Shown here piece after piece: positions 1 through 8,300 of a DNA stretch of 46,700 nt (its first letter is position 1; each line of letters starts with the position of its first letter). Position numbers and translations under genes: made by a program. Below the pieces are notes generated by a model that was not told the origin of the DNA, ran no database searches, and saw nothing but the letters and a program-made list of their open reading frames with translations. Origin of the DNA: an uncultured Roseburia sp. (GTDB lineage Bacteria; Bacillota; Clostridia; Lachnospirales; Lachnospiraceae); the NCBI GenBank assembly GCA_947652855.1, contig CANTEO010000014.1:1-46700 (forward strand), read 5' to 3'.

Positions 1-1
1 A

Positions 2-271
2 GAGCATTTCTACGATGAAGAGGTCTATATGCAAAAAATAGAGTATCCCCATTTAGAGGCTCAGCACAAGGCGCATTCCGCATTTATTGATAAAATCTCC
101 AAGATTAACCTGGAAGACGTGGACGAGCATCAACAGGACTACCTGGAGCATATCGTCCAATTCCTTCTGGACTGGCTTACCGTGCATATCCTGCATATGG
201 ATAAAAAAATCGGCGAATTCGCCGCTGCAAACGGCTTTATCCAAACGCCTGACAGCCCATCCGAAGAATGA
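2..271 (+). CDS. Bacteriohemerythrin, C-terminal part (5' truncated by window edge)
   Basis: The reading frame is open from base 2 and ends with TGA at 269-271, giving 89 residues, so the true start lies before the window. The visible part carries the hemerythrin pattern: an opening HF..EE..M, then YP followed by H-x3-H (HLEAQHKAH), and later H-x3-H-x-x-D (HILHMDKKI). These are ligands of the non-haem di-iron oxygen-binding centre of the four-helix HHE fold. The family binds O2 in the cytoplasm and is thought to serve in oxygen sensing or scavenging in anaerobes. A 13-bp hairpin follows the stop. Family call is firm; the N-terminal helix is not visible. Confidence 0.85.
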   Translation, partial: EHFYDEEVYMQKIEYPHLEAQHKAHSAFIDKISKINLEDVDEHQQDYLEHIVQFLLDWLTVHILHMDKKIGEFAAANGFIQTPDSPSEE

Positions 272-315
272 CCTGGCGCTGCCCAAACAGCGGCAAAAGC
301 TTGACAAAATATAAA

Positions 316-345
316 AAAGCAAGCATTTGAAAAAATGCTTGCTTT
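316..345 (+). terminator. Hairpin after the hemerythrin gene, overlapping the tRNA -35
   Basis: A perfect 13-bp stem (316-328 with 333-345) closes on a GAAA loop about 45 bases after the hemerythrin stop. The U-tract is weak. Its 3' arm contains TTGCTT (339-344), the probable -35 box of the tRNA promoter, so the hairpin and the promoter share sequence. Confidence 0.6.
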
Positions 346-367
346 CTGATTTGTCGTGTGCTATAAT
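339..367 (+). promoter_or_regulatory. Sigma-A-type promoter for tRNA-Ala
   Basis: TTGCTT (339-344) is separated by 17 bases from TATAAT (362-367). The tRNA 5' end is at 376, so transcription would begin just upstream of the mature end. Confidence 0.6.
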
Positions 368-375
368 AAGGACAT

Positions 376-448
376 GGGGCATTAGCGCAGTTGGGAGCGC
401 GCAACATTCGCATTGTTGAGGCCACGGGTTCGAATCCCGTATGCTCCA
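376..448 (+). tRNA. tRNA-Ala (anticodon CGC)
   Basis: The cloverleaf folds by hand. The acceptor stem is GGGGCAT (376-382) with ATGCTCC (441-447), including a G3-U70 wobble, the universal alanine identity element. The D-arm is GCGC/GCGC (385-400). The anticodon stem is CAACA/TGTTG (402-406, 414-418) around loop TTCGCAT, giving anticodon CGC, which reads GCG. The T-arm is ACGGG/CCCGT around TTCGAAT. Discriminator A is at 448 and CCA is not encoded. The isoacceptor call follows from both the anticodon and G3-U70. Confidence 0.93.
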
Positions 449-454
449 TTTCGG

Positions 455-480
455 AACCCTTGTTTTTCAAGGGTTTTTTT
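455..480 (+). terminator. Rho-independent terminator of tRNA-Ala
   Basis: An 8-bp stem (AACCCTTG 455-462 with CAAGGGTT 468-475), a T5 loop and a T-run to 480 follow the tRNA end directly. Confidence 0.85.
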
Positions 481-869
481 GATTGTGTAATCAGAAGGTA
501 ATCAAAAAGGCAATCACACATATGTTCAATTGTTACTCTTTCATTTTGTCAAGTTCTGTAAGATTTACGCCTGAAATTTGCAAAAAAACCTTCAATAGAT
601 ACTTTTATCATTTCTTTTTCAGCCATACAATCACCACCTTCTATATGCTCCACTTATTTGATAGCTTCAGTATACCAAATAAATGAATTTGGCGCAAAGC
701 CTTTATTAATTGTCAACGAATCAGGAAGGGTTATCACAGCCTATAATGAACATAGGAACTGACTCCACTACTTTTTAGCTTCCTTTTGTTTTATAAGAGC
801 CTTGATGCGGATATGGCTCCATTTGCTATGCTTTCATGATTGTTGAAAACATTTGATGCCTTTTTGCAT
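481..869. other. Intergenic stretch between tRNA-Ala and the U32 gene
   Basis: AT-richer than its surroundings and without a convincing full-length gene. It holds one 25-codon minus-strand ORF with a strong ribosome binding site (549-626) and a possible promoter for it, TTGCGC-17-TATACT, read on the minus strand near 670-700. Reading through its stop in the same frame enters the tRNA region, so it may be the remnant of a longer gene. Between 627 and 869 I see only weak inverted repeats downstream of the U32 gene. Confidence 0.5.
549..626 (-). CDS. Tiny ORF of 25 codons with a near-perfect Shine-Dalgarno; possible gene remnant
   Basis: AAGGTGGTGA lies five bases before an ATG at 626, close to an ideal Shine-Dalgarno, followed by 25 codons and TGA. 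The peptide begins MAEKEMIKVSIEGFF and is basic at its end (NFRRKSYRT). I recognise no family. The same frame stays open after the stop for about 35 codons, which fits either a truncated gene with a nonsense mutation or chance. Its position on the 3' side of a tRNA is where mobile elements often leave debris, but no integrase is visible. Confidence 0.3.
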   Translation of the reverse strand: MAEKEMIKVSIEGFFANFRRKSYRT

Positions 870-2105
870 CTACTCACTGAACGACGGCCCACTCTTCTGA
901 CGAAGCACGTCATAAGCCTCCGTCGGAACGCCCAAATCCAGGCGCAATTTCTGCTTTGGATGCGGCGCGCTCTCCATTGCCGTCCCATTCTCGTCCCAAA
1001 TCGCCTTCACCCGCACAAACAGATTCCGTCCATCCGGCTTCATGACCTCAATCTCATCGCCCACGCAAAATTTATTTTTCTGCGTAATGAACGCATCCCC
1101 GTTTTCCCCCACACGCTCCACATAGCCCAAATAGGTATAATTTTTCAGGTACGTATTATGGCCGTAAATTTGCAGAGCGTCATCCGGCTGCCCAAAAAAG
1201 AACCCAGTGGAATATTCCCTGTAGGTGCATTTTGAGATTTCATCCAAATACCGATCCCGGTTCTCTCTATAGCATTCCGGATCTTTAATGAAATCATCTA
1301 TCGCCATCCGATATGTCCGCGCCACCGTCGCGACATACAGAATCGTCTTCATCCGGCCCTCAATCTTAAAGCTGTCAATCCCCGCGTCAAACAGCTCTGG
1401 CAGATAGCCGACCATGCAAAGGTCTTTCGAGTTTAAAATATGCGCGTACCCATCCTCGATTTGCCGGGCCGTCCCGTCCGTCCCGCTTTCCCTGACCGCA
1501 TAATTCCATCGGCAGGGATGGGTGCATTCGCCATGATTGCCGTCCCTTCCCGTAAAATAATTGCTCAGCTGGCATTTCCCGGAACAGGCGACGCACATGG
1601 CGCCATGGATAAAGCATTCAATCTGCAGCTCATCCGGTATGCTGCGCCGGATTTCTTTGATCTCCTCAAGGGTCAGCTCCCGCGCGGCAACCACCTTCTT
1701 TGCGCCCATCCTGTGCCAAAATTGAAACGTTTCATAATTTGAATTGCTCCACTGCGTGCTGATATGGATCTCCACATCCGGCAAGATCTCTTTTACCAGC
1801 ATCAAAACGCCAACATCCGAAACTATCAGCGCATCCGGCCCAAGCTCTTTTAACTGCGCGAAAAAGACACGGATTCGGCCAAGCTCCTCGTTATGGGCGA
1901 AAATATTAACCGCAACGTACACCTTAACGCCGTGTGCATGCGCAAAAGCAATGCCCTCCTTCAATTCCTGCATGGAAAAGTTCTTTGCCTTAGCCCGCAG
2001 GCTAAAGTCTTCCCCGCCCAAATATACCGCGTCCGCCCCATACCGGACGGCAATCTTAAGCGTCTCCAAATCTCCTGTTGGAATCAATAATTCCGGTCGC
2101 CTCAT
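870..2105 (-). CDS. U32 family peptidase / TrhP-type tRNA uridine hydroxylation protein
   Basis: A protein of 411 residues starting MRRPELLIPTGDLETLK, the standard U32 opening, followed by GADAVYLGG and later the diagnostic block IECFIHGAMCVACSGKC with further cysteines (CTHPCRW), expected to hold an Fe-S cluster. Characterised U32 relatives (TrhP in Bacillus and E. coli) act with prephenate-derived cofactors in 5-hydroxyuridine formation at tRNA position 34; others are annotated as collagenase-like peptidases, a role I consider less likely. I take the ATG at 2105 because AGGAG lies nine bases upstream; an ATG two codons earlier (2111) sits only three bases from it. It follows the AraC gene by about 40 bases, so co-transcription is likely. 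Confidence 0.88.
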   Translation of the reverse strand: MRRPELLIPTGDLETLKIAVRYGADAVYLGGEDFSLRAKAKNFSMQELKEGIAFAHAHGVKVYVAVNIFAHNEELGRIRVFFAQLKELGPDALIVSDVGVLMLVKEILPDVEIHISTQWSNSNYETFQFWHRMGAKKVVAARELTLEEIKEIRRSIPDELQIECFIHGAMCVACSGKCQLSNYFTGRDGNHGECTHPCRWNYAVRESGTDGTARQIEDGYAHILNSKDLCMVGYLPELFDAGIDSFKIEGRMKTILYVATVARTYRMAIDDFIKDPECYRENRDRYLDEISKCTYREYSTGFFFGQPDDALQIYGHNTYLKNYTYLGYVERVGENGDAFITQKNKFCVGDEIEVMKPDGRNLFVRVKAIWDENGTAMESAPHPKQKLRLDLGVPTEAYDVLRQKSGPSFSE

Positions 2106-2146
2106 ACGCATTCTCTCCTAATTTTATCTTTGTATTTTCAAAGCGC

Positions 2147-2992
2147 TCACGGCTTCTTAACAACGGGAATCCACACCTCAAACTTTGCGTCGTTCGGATC
2201 CGGATTCAAATACACCTCAATGTCCGGGGCGTCGGCATATTCATAGCCGGACGTCGGCAGCCATTCCGTCACAATCCTTCGCTCCAATTCCTGAATGGAC
2301 CGGCTCGTCCCCGCGCCCGGAAATACCGCCCATACAGACGCAGGCACGATGTATTCCTCAAATTCTCCGCGCTCTTTCGTGCTGGAGACGGCGATAAAAT
2401 ACTTCCAGCTTTCGCTTTCCTCACAGGCGCTCACGCCTAAAAGGCCCATCGGCTGCGCATCCATCCTCTCCGCCAGCCTCTGCATCGTCCCATCCTCCGC
2501 CGCTTTCTGCCATAGGCTTGGCACAATCGTAAAATTGTCCTCTACATTGCTGTACAGCGGCGCAGAGATGCCAATGATTTGAAACGCCTCTTTCGCCTCA
2601 ATCCGGTAATTCAGCTCCTGGCCGCCTTTGACCGCGACAGAAAATGTGATCGGCGGATACGACTTTACGGAAACGCCCTCCTTTTTGACTTGGGACGGGG
2701 CGACGCCATGGATGCCGCAAAACGCCCTGTTAAACGCCGTGGGAGAGCGATATCCATATTTTTCCGCTACCTCTATGACCTTTTCCCCATTCTGTAAATC
2801 CACCGCCGCCAACGACATTTTTCTTCTTCGGACATATTCCGATAAAGTGACATTCGCTAAATATGTGAACATCCTCTGAAAATGATATGTGCCGCAGCAG
2901 GCAATTTTTCCAAGCTGCCCATAATCAATCCCTTCTGTCAAATGCTCCTCTAAATATGCCATGCTCTGATTCAGCCGATCCACCCACTCCAT
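2147..2992 (-). CDS. AraC-family regulator with C-terminal GyrI-like effector-binding domain
   Basis: 281 residues. Residues 8-105 form the two helix-turn-helix motifs of AraC/XylS proteins, here at the N-terminus (CGTYHFQRMFTYLANVTLSEYVRRR, shown at lower length: YHFQRMF and LSEYVRRR; then GYRSPTAFNRAF). Residues 120-281 resemble the GyrI-like/SOUL-type small-molecule-binding domain, as in Rob and BltR-type regulators of drug or stress responses. The C-terminus ends with a conserved EVWIPV strand. A GAAGGAGG-like site precedes the ATG. It is divergent from the riboswitch-controlled purine genes and upstream of the U32 gene; its ligand cannot be read from sequence. Confidence 0.9.
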   Translation of the reverse strand: MEWVDRLNQSMAYLEEHLTEGIDYGQLGKIACCGTYHFQRMFTYLANVTLSEYVRRRKMSLAAVDLQNGEKVIEVAEKYGYRSPTAFNRAFCGIHGVAPSQVKKEGVSVKSYPPITFSVAVKGGQELNYRIEAKEAFQIIGISAPLYSNVEDNFTIVPSLWQKAAEDGTMQRLAERMDAQPMGLLGVSACEESESWKYFIAVSSTKERGEFEEYIVPASVWAVFPGAGTSRSIQELERRIVTEWLPTSGYEYADAPDIEVYLNPDPNDAKFEVWIPVVKKP

Positions 2993-3100
2993 TCCATTTC
3001 CTCCTTCTTTCCTCTTTTTCTGTCATTATAAGAGCCTTCCACTAAACTTTCCTCTCTATTCCTGCACAAAAAAGAGAGGGAGGCAAATGTCATCGTGTTC

Positions 3101-3129
3101 AGTATACTATCAAACCCTCTCGCTTTCAA
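3101..3129 (-). promoter_or_regulatory. Promoter for the AraC-type gene
   Basis: On the minus strand, TTGAAA (3124-3129) and TATACT (3101-3106) are separated by 17 bases. The predicted start near 3094 gives a leader of about 100 bases. Its -35 box touches the left arm of the long palindrome at 3128. Confidence 0.6.
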
Positions 3130-3211
3130 GCTTATAGGGAAATCCTTTTTATAGATTTACGCGCCATCGGACGCCTTGGCTAAATCTGAAAAAGGATTTC
3201 CCTATAAGCTT
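3128..3211. repeat. Long perfect inverted repeat (23-bp arms) between divergent promoters
   Basis: Bases 3128-3150 and 3189-3211 are exact reverse complements over 23 bases (arms begin and end with AAGCTT). The pairing continues inward through TAGATTTA/TAAATCT with a mismatch, and GCC/GGC can close the loop. It lies exactly between the minus-strand -35 at 3124 and the plus-strand -35 at 3223. It is not positioned as a terminator because both flanking genes point away. It could be a regulatory cruciform or operator, or a miniature inverted-repeat element; I see no flanking target-site duplication and no second copy in the window. Confidence 0.85.
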
Positions 3212-3222
3212 TCACGCGCAAC

Positions 3223-3251
3223 TTGACAATTTGACAACGGCATGGTTTAAT
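3223..3251 (+). promoter_or_regulatory. Promoter for the riboswitch-purO-purH transcript
   Basis: TTGACA (3223-3228), a 17-base spacer and TTTAAT (3246-3251) form a strong sigma-A-type promoter. The start would fall at about 3258, right at the 5' end of the riboswitch aptamer. Confidence 0.75.
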
Positions 3252-3256
3252 AAAGG

Positions 3257-3355
3257 CAGTTATATGACTGACGGAACGTGGAGGACACCACATGAAGTAT
3301 AACTAGCTAAATGCCGGCCGTCTGGGCGAACCGCCTGGAAATGCTGGCTTTTTTT
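3257..3355 (+). ncRNA. ZMP/ZTP riboswitch (pfl motif) with transcription terminator
   Basis: The aptamer shows GTTATA/TATAAC closing helix (3259-3264 with 3298-3303), an internal GTGG..CCAC hairpin, the conserved GACTGACGGAAC segment, and the 3' element CCGTCTGGGCG. GACGG (3270-3274) can pair with CCGTC (3318-3322) to form the family's pseudoknot. A terminator stem built from GCCGGC (3313-3318) with GCTGGC (3343-3348) and a T7 run overlaps the pseudoknot strand, so ligand binding should prevent termination. ZMP is the AICAR nucleotide consumed by the downstream formyltransferase, so the logic fits substrate-induced expression. The match is from memory of the consensus, not a covariance search. 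Confidence 0.9.
3313..3355 (+). terminator. Riboswitch-controlled intrinsic terminator
   Basis: GCCGGC (3313-3318) pairs with GCTGGC (3343-3348), with GGGCG/CGCCT inside, followed by seven T. It overlaps the pseudoknot strand CCGTC (3318-3322) of the aptamer, giving mutually exclusive folds. Confidence 0.8.
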
Positions 3356-3390
3356 GTATCAAAGCAACGTAAAAGAACAGGAGGAGACAT

Positions 3391-4107
3391 ATGGAACTGC
3401 TTTCACTCAAATCACTGCTTTCCGAAAACGCCTATCCGGGACGCGGGATCGTGATCGGAAAAAGCGAGGACGGCAAATCGGCCGTCGCCGCCTATTTTAT
3501 TATGGGGAGAAGCGAAAACAGCCGCAACCGCATTTTCGCAGAGGACAAAACGGGCATCCGCACACAGGCGTTTGACCCGGCAAAGCTAAGCGACCCAAGC
3601 TTAATCATCTACGCCCCGGTCCGCGTCCTGGGAAATAAAACGATTGTCACAAACGGAGACCAGACGGACACGATTTACAGCCTGATGGACAGGCAGCAGA
3701 CGTTTGAGCAGGCGCTGCGCACACGCGAATTTGAGCCGGACGCGCCTAACTACACGCCTAGGATCTCCGGCATCCTGCATATGGAAGACGCCTCTTTCAA
3801 CTATGCCATGTCCATTTTAAAGAGCAACAACGGCGATCCCAGCTCCTGCAGCCGATTTACATTTGCCTATGAGCATCCCAAAAGCGGAGAGGGACATTTC
3901 ATCCATACCTATATGGGGGACGGAAACCCGCTGCCAAGCTTTGAGGGCGAGCCAAAATGGATCCGGATGGAAGGCGGCATAGACGCATTTACGGACTCCA
4001 TATGGAATGCATTAAACGAAGAGAACAAGGTTTCCCTCTTCGTGCGCTATATTGACCTCGCGACCGGGGCCTTTGAATCCAGAATCAAAAATAAGAATGA
4101 AAGGTAG
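3391..4107 (+). CDS. purO: IMP cyclohydrolase, PurO type
   Basis: 238 residues of the archaeal-type IMP cyclohydrolase family (PF07826), which closes FAICAR to IMP, the last step of de novo purine synthesis in the cytoplasm. Visible family features are YAPVRVLG, NGDQTD at 88-93, and the FTFAYEHPKSGEGHFIHTY-like segment near 172-190. AGGAGG at 3379-3384 sets the ATG at 3391. In most bacteria this reaction is the N-terminal MGS-like domain of bifunctional PurH; here an unrelated enzyme is used, followed six bases later by the separate formyltransferase. The symbol follows archaeal usage. Confidence 0.88.
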   Translation: MELLSLKSLLSENAYPGRGIVIGKSEDGKSAVAAYFIMGRSENSRNRIFAEDKTGIRTQAFDPAKLSDPSLIIYAPVRVLGNKTIVTNGDQTDTIYSLMDRQQTFEQALRTREFEPDAPNYTPRISGILHMEDASFNYAMSILKSNNGDPSSCSRFTFAYEHPKSGEGHFIHTYMGDGNPLPSFEGEPKWIRMEGGIDAFTDSIWNALNEENKVSLFVRYIDLATGAFESRIKNKNER

Positions 4108-4113
4108 GACGCT

Positions 4114-5292
4114 ATGAAAGAGTTAGAGTTGAAATATGGCTGCAACCCAAACCAAAAGCCATCCCGCATTTATATGGAGCGCGGAGATTTGCCCATTCAG
4201 GTGTTAAGCGGAAAGCCCGGCTACATTAACTTTCTGGACGCCTTTAACGGATGGCAGCTGGTACGGGAACTAAAGGCTGCGGCAGGCCTGCCCGCGGCGG
4301 CCTCCTTTAAGCACGTCTCCCCCGCAGGCGCCGCAGTGGGCCTTCCGCTGTCGGACGTGGAACGAAAAATCTACTGGGTGGATGACATGGACATTGAATT
4401 TACGCCGCTGGCCAATGCATACGCCAGGGCAAGGGGCGCCGACCGTATGTCGTCGTTCGGCGATTTTATCGCGCTCTCCGACATCTGCGACGAAGCGACG
4501 GCCCTCATAATCAAGCGCGAAGTCTCCGACGGCGTCATCGCGCCCGGATTCTCACCGGAGGCCCTTGCGATCTTAAAGGCGAAAAAGGGCGGCAACTATA
4601 ACGTTATTGCCATTGACCCGGACTATACGCCGGATCCCATTGAGCGCAAGCAGGTATTTGGCATTACATTTGAGCAGGGAAGGAACGACCTTACAATCGA
4701 CGGCTCATTTTTCGACAATATTGTGACGGAAAACAAGGAACTGACCGAACAGGCCAAACTAGACCTTGCGATTTCTATGATCACGTTAAAATATACCCAG
4801 TCCAATTCCGTCTGCTACGTTAAAGACGGGCAGGCCATCGGCATTGGCGCAGGCCAGCAGAGCCGCATCCACTGCACGCGCCTGGCCGGGCAAAAAGCGG
4901 ACAACTGGTTTTTGCGCCAGTCGCCAAAGGTATTGAGCCTCCCGTTTTTAGACGATATCCGGCGCGCGGACAGGGACAACGCGATCGACCTCTATATTGG
5001 AGACGATTTTATGGACGTGCTTGCCGACGGAGCGTGGGAGCGGATTTTTAAGACGAAGCCGGACGTTTTCACAAAGGAAGAAAAACGCGCCTGGCTGGAT
5101 CAAATGACGGGCGTTACGCTTGGATCCGACGCATTTTTCCCATTTGGGGACAACATCGAGCGCGCGCACAAAAGCGGCGTGAGCTATGTGGCGCAGCCAG
5201 GCGGCTCCATCCGCGACGACCATGTCATCGCAACCTGCAATCAATACGGGATGGTGATGAGCTTTACGGGCCTTCGGCTGTTCCATCACTAA
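4114..5292 (+). CDS. purH: Stand-alone phosphoribosylaminoimidazolecarboxamide (AICAR) formyltransferase
   Basis: 392 residues matching only the formyltransferase half of PurH. It opens with LKYGCNPNQKPSRIY, has the catalytic Lys-His pair in SFKHVSPAGAA (K66, H67), the stretch LKYTQSNSVCYVKDG and the terminal HVIATCNQYGMVMSFTG. It transfers a formyl group from 10-formyl-tetrahydrofolate to AICAR (ZMP), making FAICAR for the adjacent PurO-type enzyme. It lacks the N-terminal IMP cyclohydrolase domain of usual PurH (about 510 residues). A GAAAGG site precedes the ATG. Both genes are expected to respond to the ZTP riboswitch. Confidence 0.93.
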   Translation: MKELELKYGCNPNQKPSRIYMERGDLPIQVLSGKPGYINFLDAFNGWQLVRELKAAAGLPAAASFKHVSPAGAAVGLPLSDVERKIYWVDDMDIEFTPLANAYARARGADRMSSFGDFIALSDICDEATALIIKREVSDGVIAPGFSPEALAILKAKKGGNYNVIAIDPDYTPDPIERKQVFGITFEQGRNDLTIDGSFFDNIVTENKELTEQAKLDLAISMITLKYTQSNSVCYVKDGQAIGIGAGQQSRIHCTRLAGQKADNWFLRQSPKVLSLPFLDDIRRADRDNAIDLYIGDDFMDVLADGAWERIFKTKPDVFTKEEKRAWLDQMTGVTLGSDAFFPFGDNIERAHKSGVSYVAQPGGSIRDDHVIATCNQYGMVMSFTGLRLFHH

Positions 5293-5318
5293 TTGCAAAA
5301 AGAACCTCTATAAGCAAA

Positions 5319-5362
5319 AACAGGAGTGGATGGCGGCAAATTCACCTCCACTCACTCCCGTT
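5319..5362. terminator. Bidirectional terminator between convergent genes
   Basis: AACAGGAGTG (5319-5328) pairs with CACTCCCGTT (5353-5362) with one mismatch. A T-rich run follows on the plus strand (to 5380) and TTTTT follows directly on the minus strand. It sits between the convergent formyltransferase and giant Ig-like genes. Confidence 0.6.
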
Positions 5363-5378
5363 TCTGCTCAATTCTTTT

Positions 5379-8300
5379 TTACATACATCTTTCCAAAGAC
5401 AATTTTATGTTTCCAGTTGGGTCGTTCGTCGTCTGTTGATACGAATAAGAAAATGTGTCTTCTTTCACATAATAGCCATTCCGGTATACAACCGCCCGGT
5501 ATTTCGCGTCATTGTTATAAACCTTAAATGTCACTTTACGGCTGTTTCCTTCCCCTGCTAAGTCAGTTTCGCCCTTGTCGCAATAGTACGCAATCGGCAA
5601 CTGAGTATTTGCGTCATACAGCACAACCATGTCATAAGATCCGTTTCTCTCCAGTTCATCGTCAAAGCTATAGGAAACCGTAATCTCACGCATAAATTCG
5701 ATCTGGTTCGTTTCTAAAGCAATTTCAAAAGCATACGAATACCTCCCTATGCTGTCAAGAACCACAAAATACCCAAGCGCGTCATTATCCCCCAAAAACG
5801 TTTTACTGACCTCACGAAGCTCAGTCTGCGCGTCCTGGCTGATCACCATCATTTTTGTCTGCGCAAAAATCGCATAATGCCCAATTGCGACCTCCGCGTC
5901 TGTTTCCCAGTAAATCCGGTCATTTTCGTTTTGACGCATTTCATATCTGCCGATTCCCGCCAAATTCCTTCCCAAATCTCTCACAAGCCCCTCATACAGC
6001 TCACGCATCCCATCTGCAAACCGGCCCTCCATCATTTCCTCTGTGGGGCAGTCAAGCGGCGAAGCGATATAATACGCTGATCTCTCATATGCATACGCCT
6101 TTGCGCCGGAGGGCAGGACCGAGGCATTGCTGCCATATTCCCCATTCATCCCTATTGGATTTTCCTGCAAAATCACTGCCGAAATTGTCGCTCCTGGCTT
6201 ATTCCCCGCCGTCACGTTAACGCTGACGCCCTCACATCTGCCGTCCGTGACTGCAATCTCTTTCTTTGTCACCTGAAATTTTGTCCCCTTGTCACTTCCA
6301 CACATACTGCAGCGGGCCAACAGCGTATAGTTTCCATCCCCTTCAATCGACGCATTTATCCCATCCACAAATTGAAACGCTTTTGTGTCTCCATTGACGT
6401 CCCCGCAGCCCATGCGCGCAATGCCGCATAGCCGCTTATTCGCATCATACAGATAAATGATTGCGTCAATGGTATCTGCCTTATCGTCCACCACCGCATT
6501 GCCTTCCGTATCCGTCAATGTCCCGCTGATCCTCTTTTCCCCAATCATGCTGTAGCACGGTATGCCGCTGTCCTTATCCGTTTCTTCGTCATACTGATAT
6601 ACGACCGTCTTCTCCCCATACTGAATCAGCCCAAACGCCTCTTCGTAATTTGTCGCATACCCACTCACTTCAACCTTTATAGAATAATCATTTCCCTCTT
6701 CCAGGCACTTAAACTCCTCTGCCGTGTCTGGAATCTCGATCCGAAAGCATCCCCCTTCTGCCGCTATGGGCTGGCCTTCCTCTTCCACTTCATATGTCCC
6801 AATCAACGCATTCCCCTTTTTTAAAGTGACCGACTCTACGCAAATAGAAGAATCCACAATTTGATCAAACGCGCTTAACGGAAGCTCCACGCAGTTGATG
6901 TTCGCTGTCCCCTTCACCCTGCAGTCGAAAATCGCTGTTCCCGTCGCGTCAGCCCGAATAAATAAAATCTCATCTTTTTTCACAAACGCGCCTGTCTGCT
7001 GATCCAGCATCCCCAAAATCATATCTCCCGTCAATTGCATACAGTACTGCTTTCCCTGCTGCAGCCTGCCCAATCGCATACTATGCAGAGCGCTGACACC
7101 CGACGTGTCCTTTTGCACCGTCATGCCGTTTTGATTGCTCGCCTCATCCCTGGAGCTGCGCAAATACACCCGCACGTCACCTTCCATCTGAAACACGTCA
7201 TACACGACAGACTCTATCTGCTTTGTCTGTACTGGCGTTCCCTTCCTATCCAACACCCTAGTCAGCTTACTCCCTGAACTTTGCGACGCCTCCAGCTTTT
7301 TCATGGAAACGGAGCCGGCTTCAATAAATGTCTGTGTATGAATTTCCTGTATAAATGGTATGGTGACAACACACCGACTGTTATCAATAGCCGCCGCTCC
7401 GTCAGAATTTACATTTACTGGAACAATCGTGTACGCGTTTATGCCATCGTCCACAACGAAATAATAAATTCCTTCTGTCAATGTAGGCTTTGCGCTATTT
7501 GCGCCAAAGAATCCCGACGCGGTCAGATCTCTGGCCGTTTCCATTTGACTTCTTTTCACTCCCCCTTCCGAAGTGTCCACAAGCGAATCGGAAAACTCTT
7601 CTTCTTTTAAGACGGTTATTCCGTCCGGCGCGATAAAGAACAGCCTATATCGGGCCATTCCTATCCCGCTGGCATTCCCTGTCACATTTGTCGCCGCCGT
7701 TTTATTGACAATGTCAGGCTGCGCTTTTAAATTTCCCGCAGACCCTGCCTCCATATATTTCTCATTATCCCAAGAAATTTGGTATCGGAACTCCTTTCCA
7801 TTATTTATATTGACATCTGTATAAGTCTCCGGCGTTTTTTCTAAAAGGATATCTCCTAAGCTGGTAGACGCCTGCCTCGCGTTCAATGCCTTTTGGGTTC
7901 CGGTCGCCTCTTTATAAACATCCGACAAATTTTCTGACGTCACTGGCTTTTCTGCCACCACACGATAGGAACAGGCCGCATCATTGCTCAGACAATAGAT
8001 GTCGCCCGCCTCAAACCGATGTATGTACGGCGGCAAAGCGCCTTCCCCCGAATACCCGTCCACATTCGCCTCACTGTTCTCAAACACATACCTTCCCTTT
8101 ATCTCAGGCTCATCACTGGATATCGTCTCTGCAATCGTGGCCCATTCGGAATCGCCTTCTTTCCGCTGCAGCTTTACAGTCGCGCCGCCAAGCGCAGAAA
8201 CCGCGCCGTTCTCCCTTCCTTTCACGTAGCCATATAGATAAATTTCCTCTGACTTTTGCTCCTCCATCACAAAGTTCACCGCAACTTTTTTTCCTGCGGA

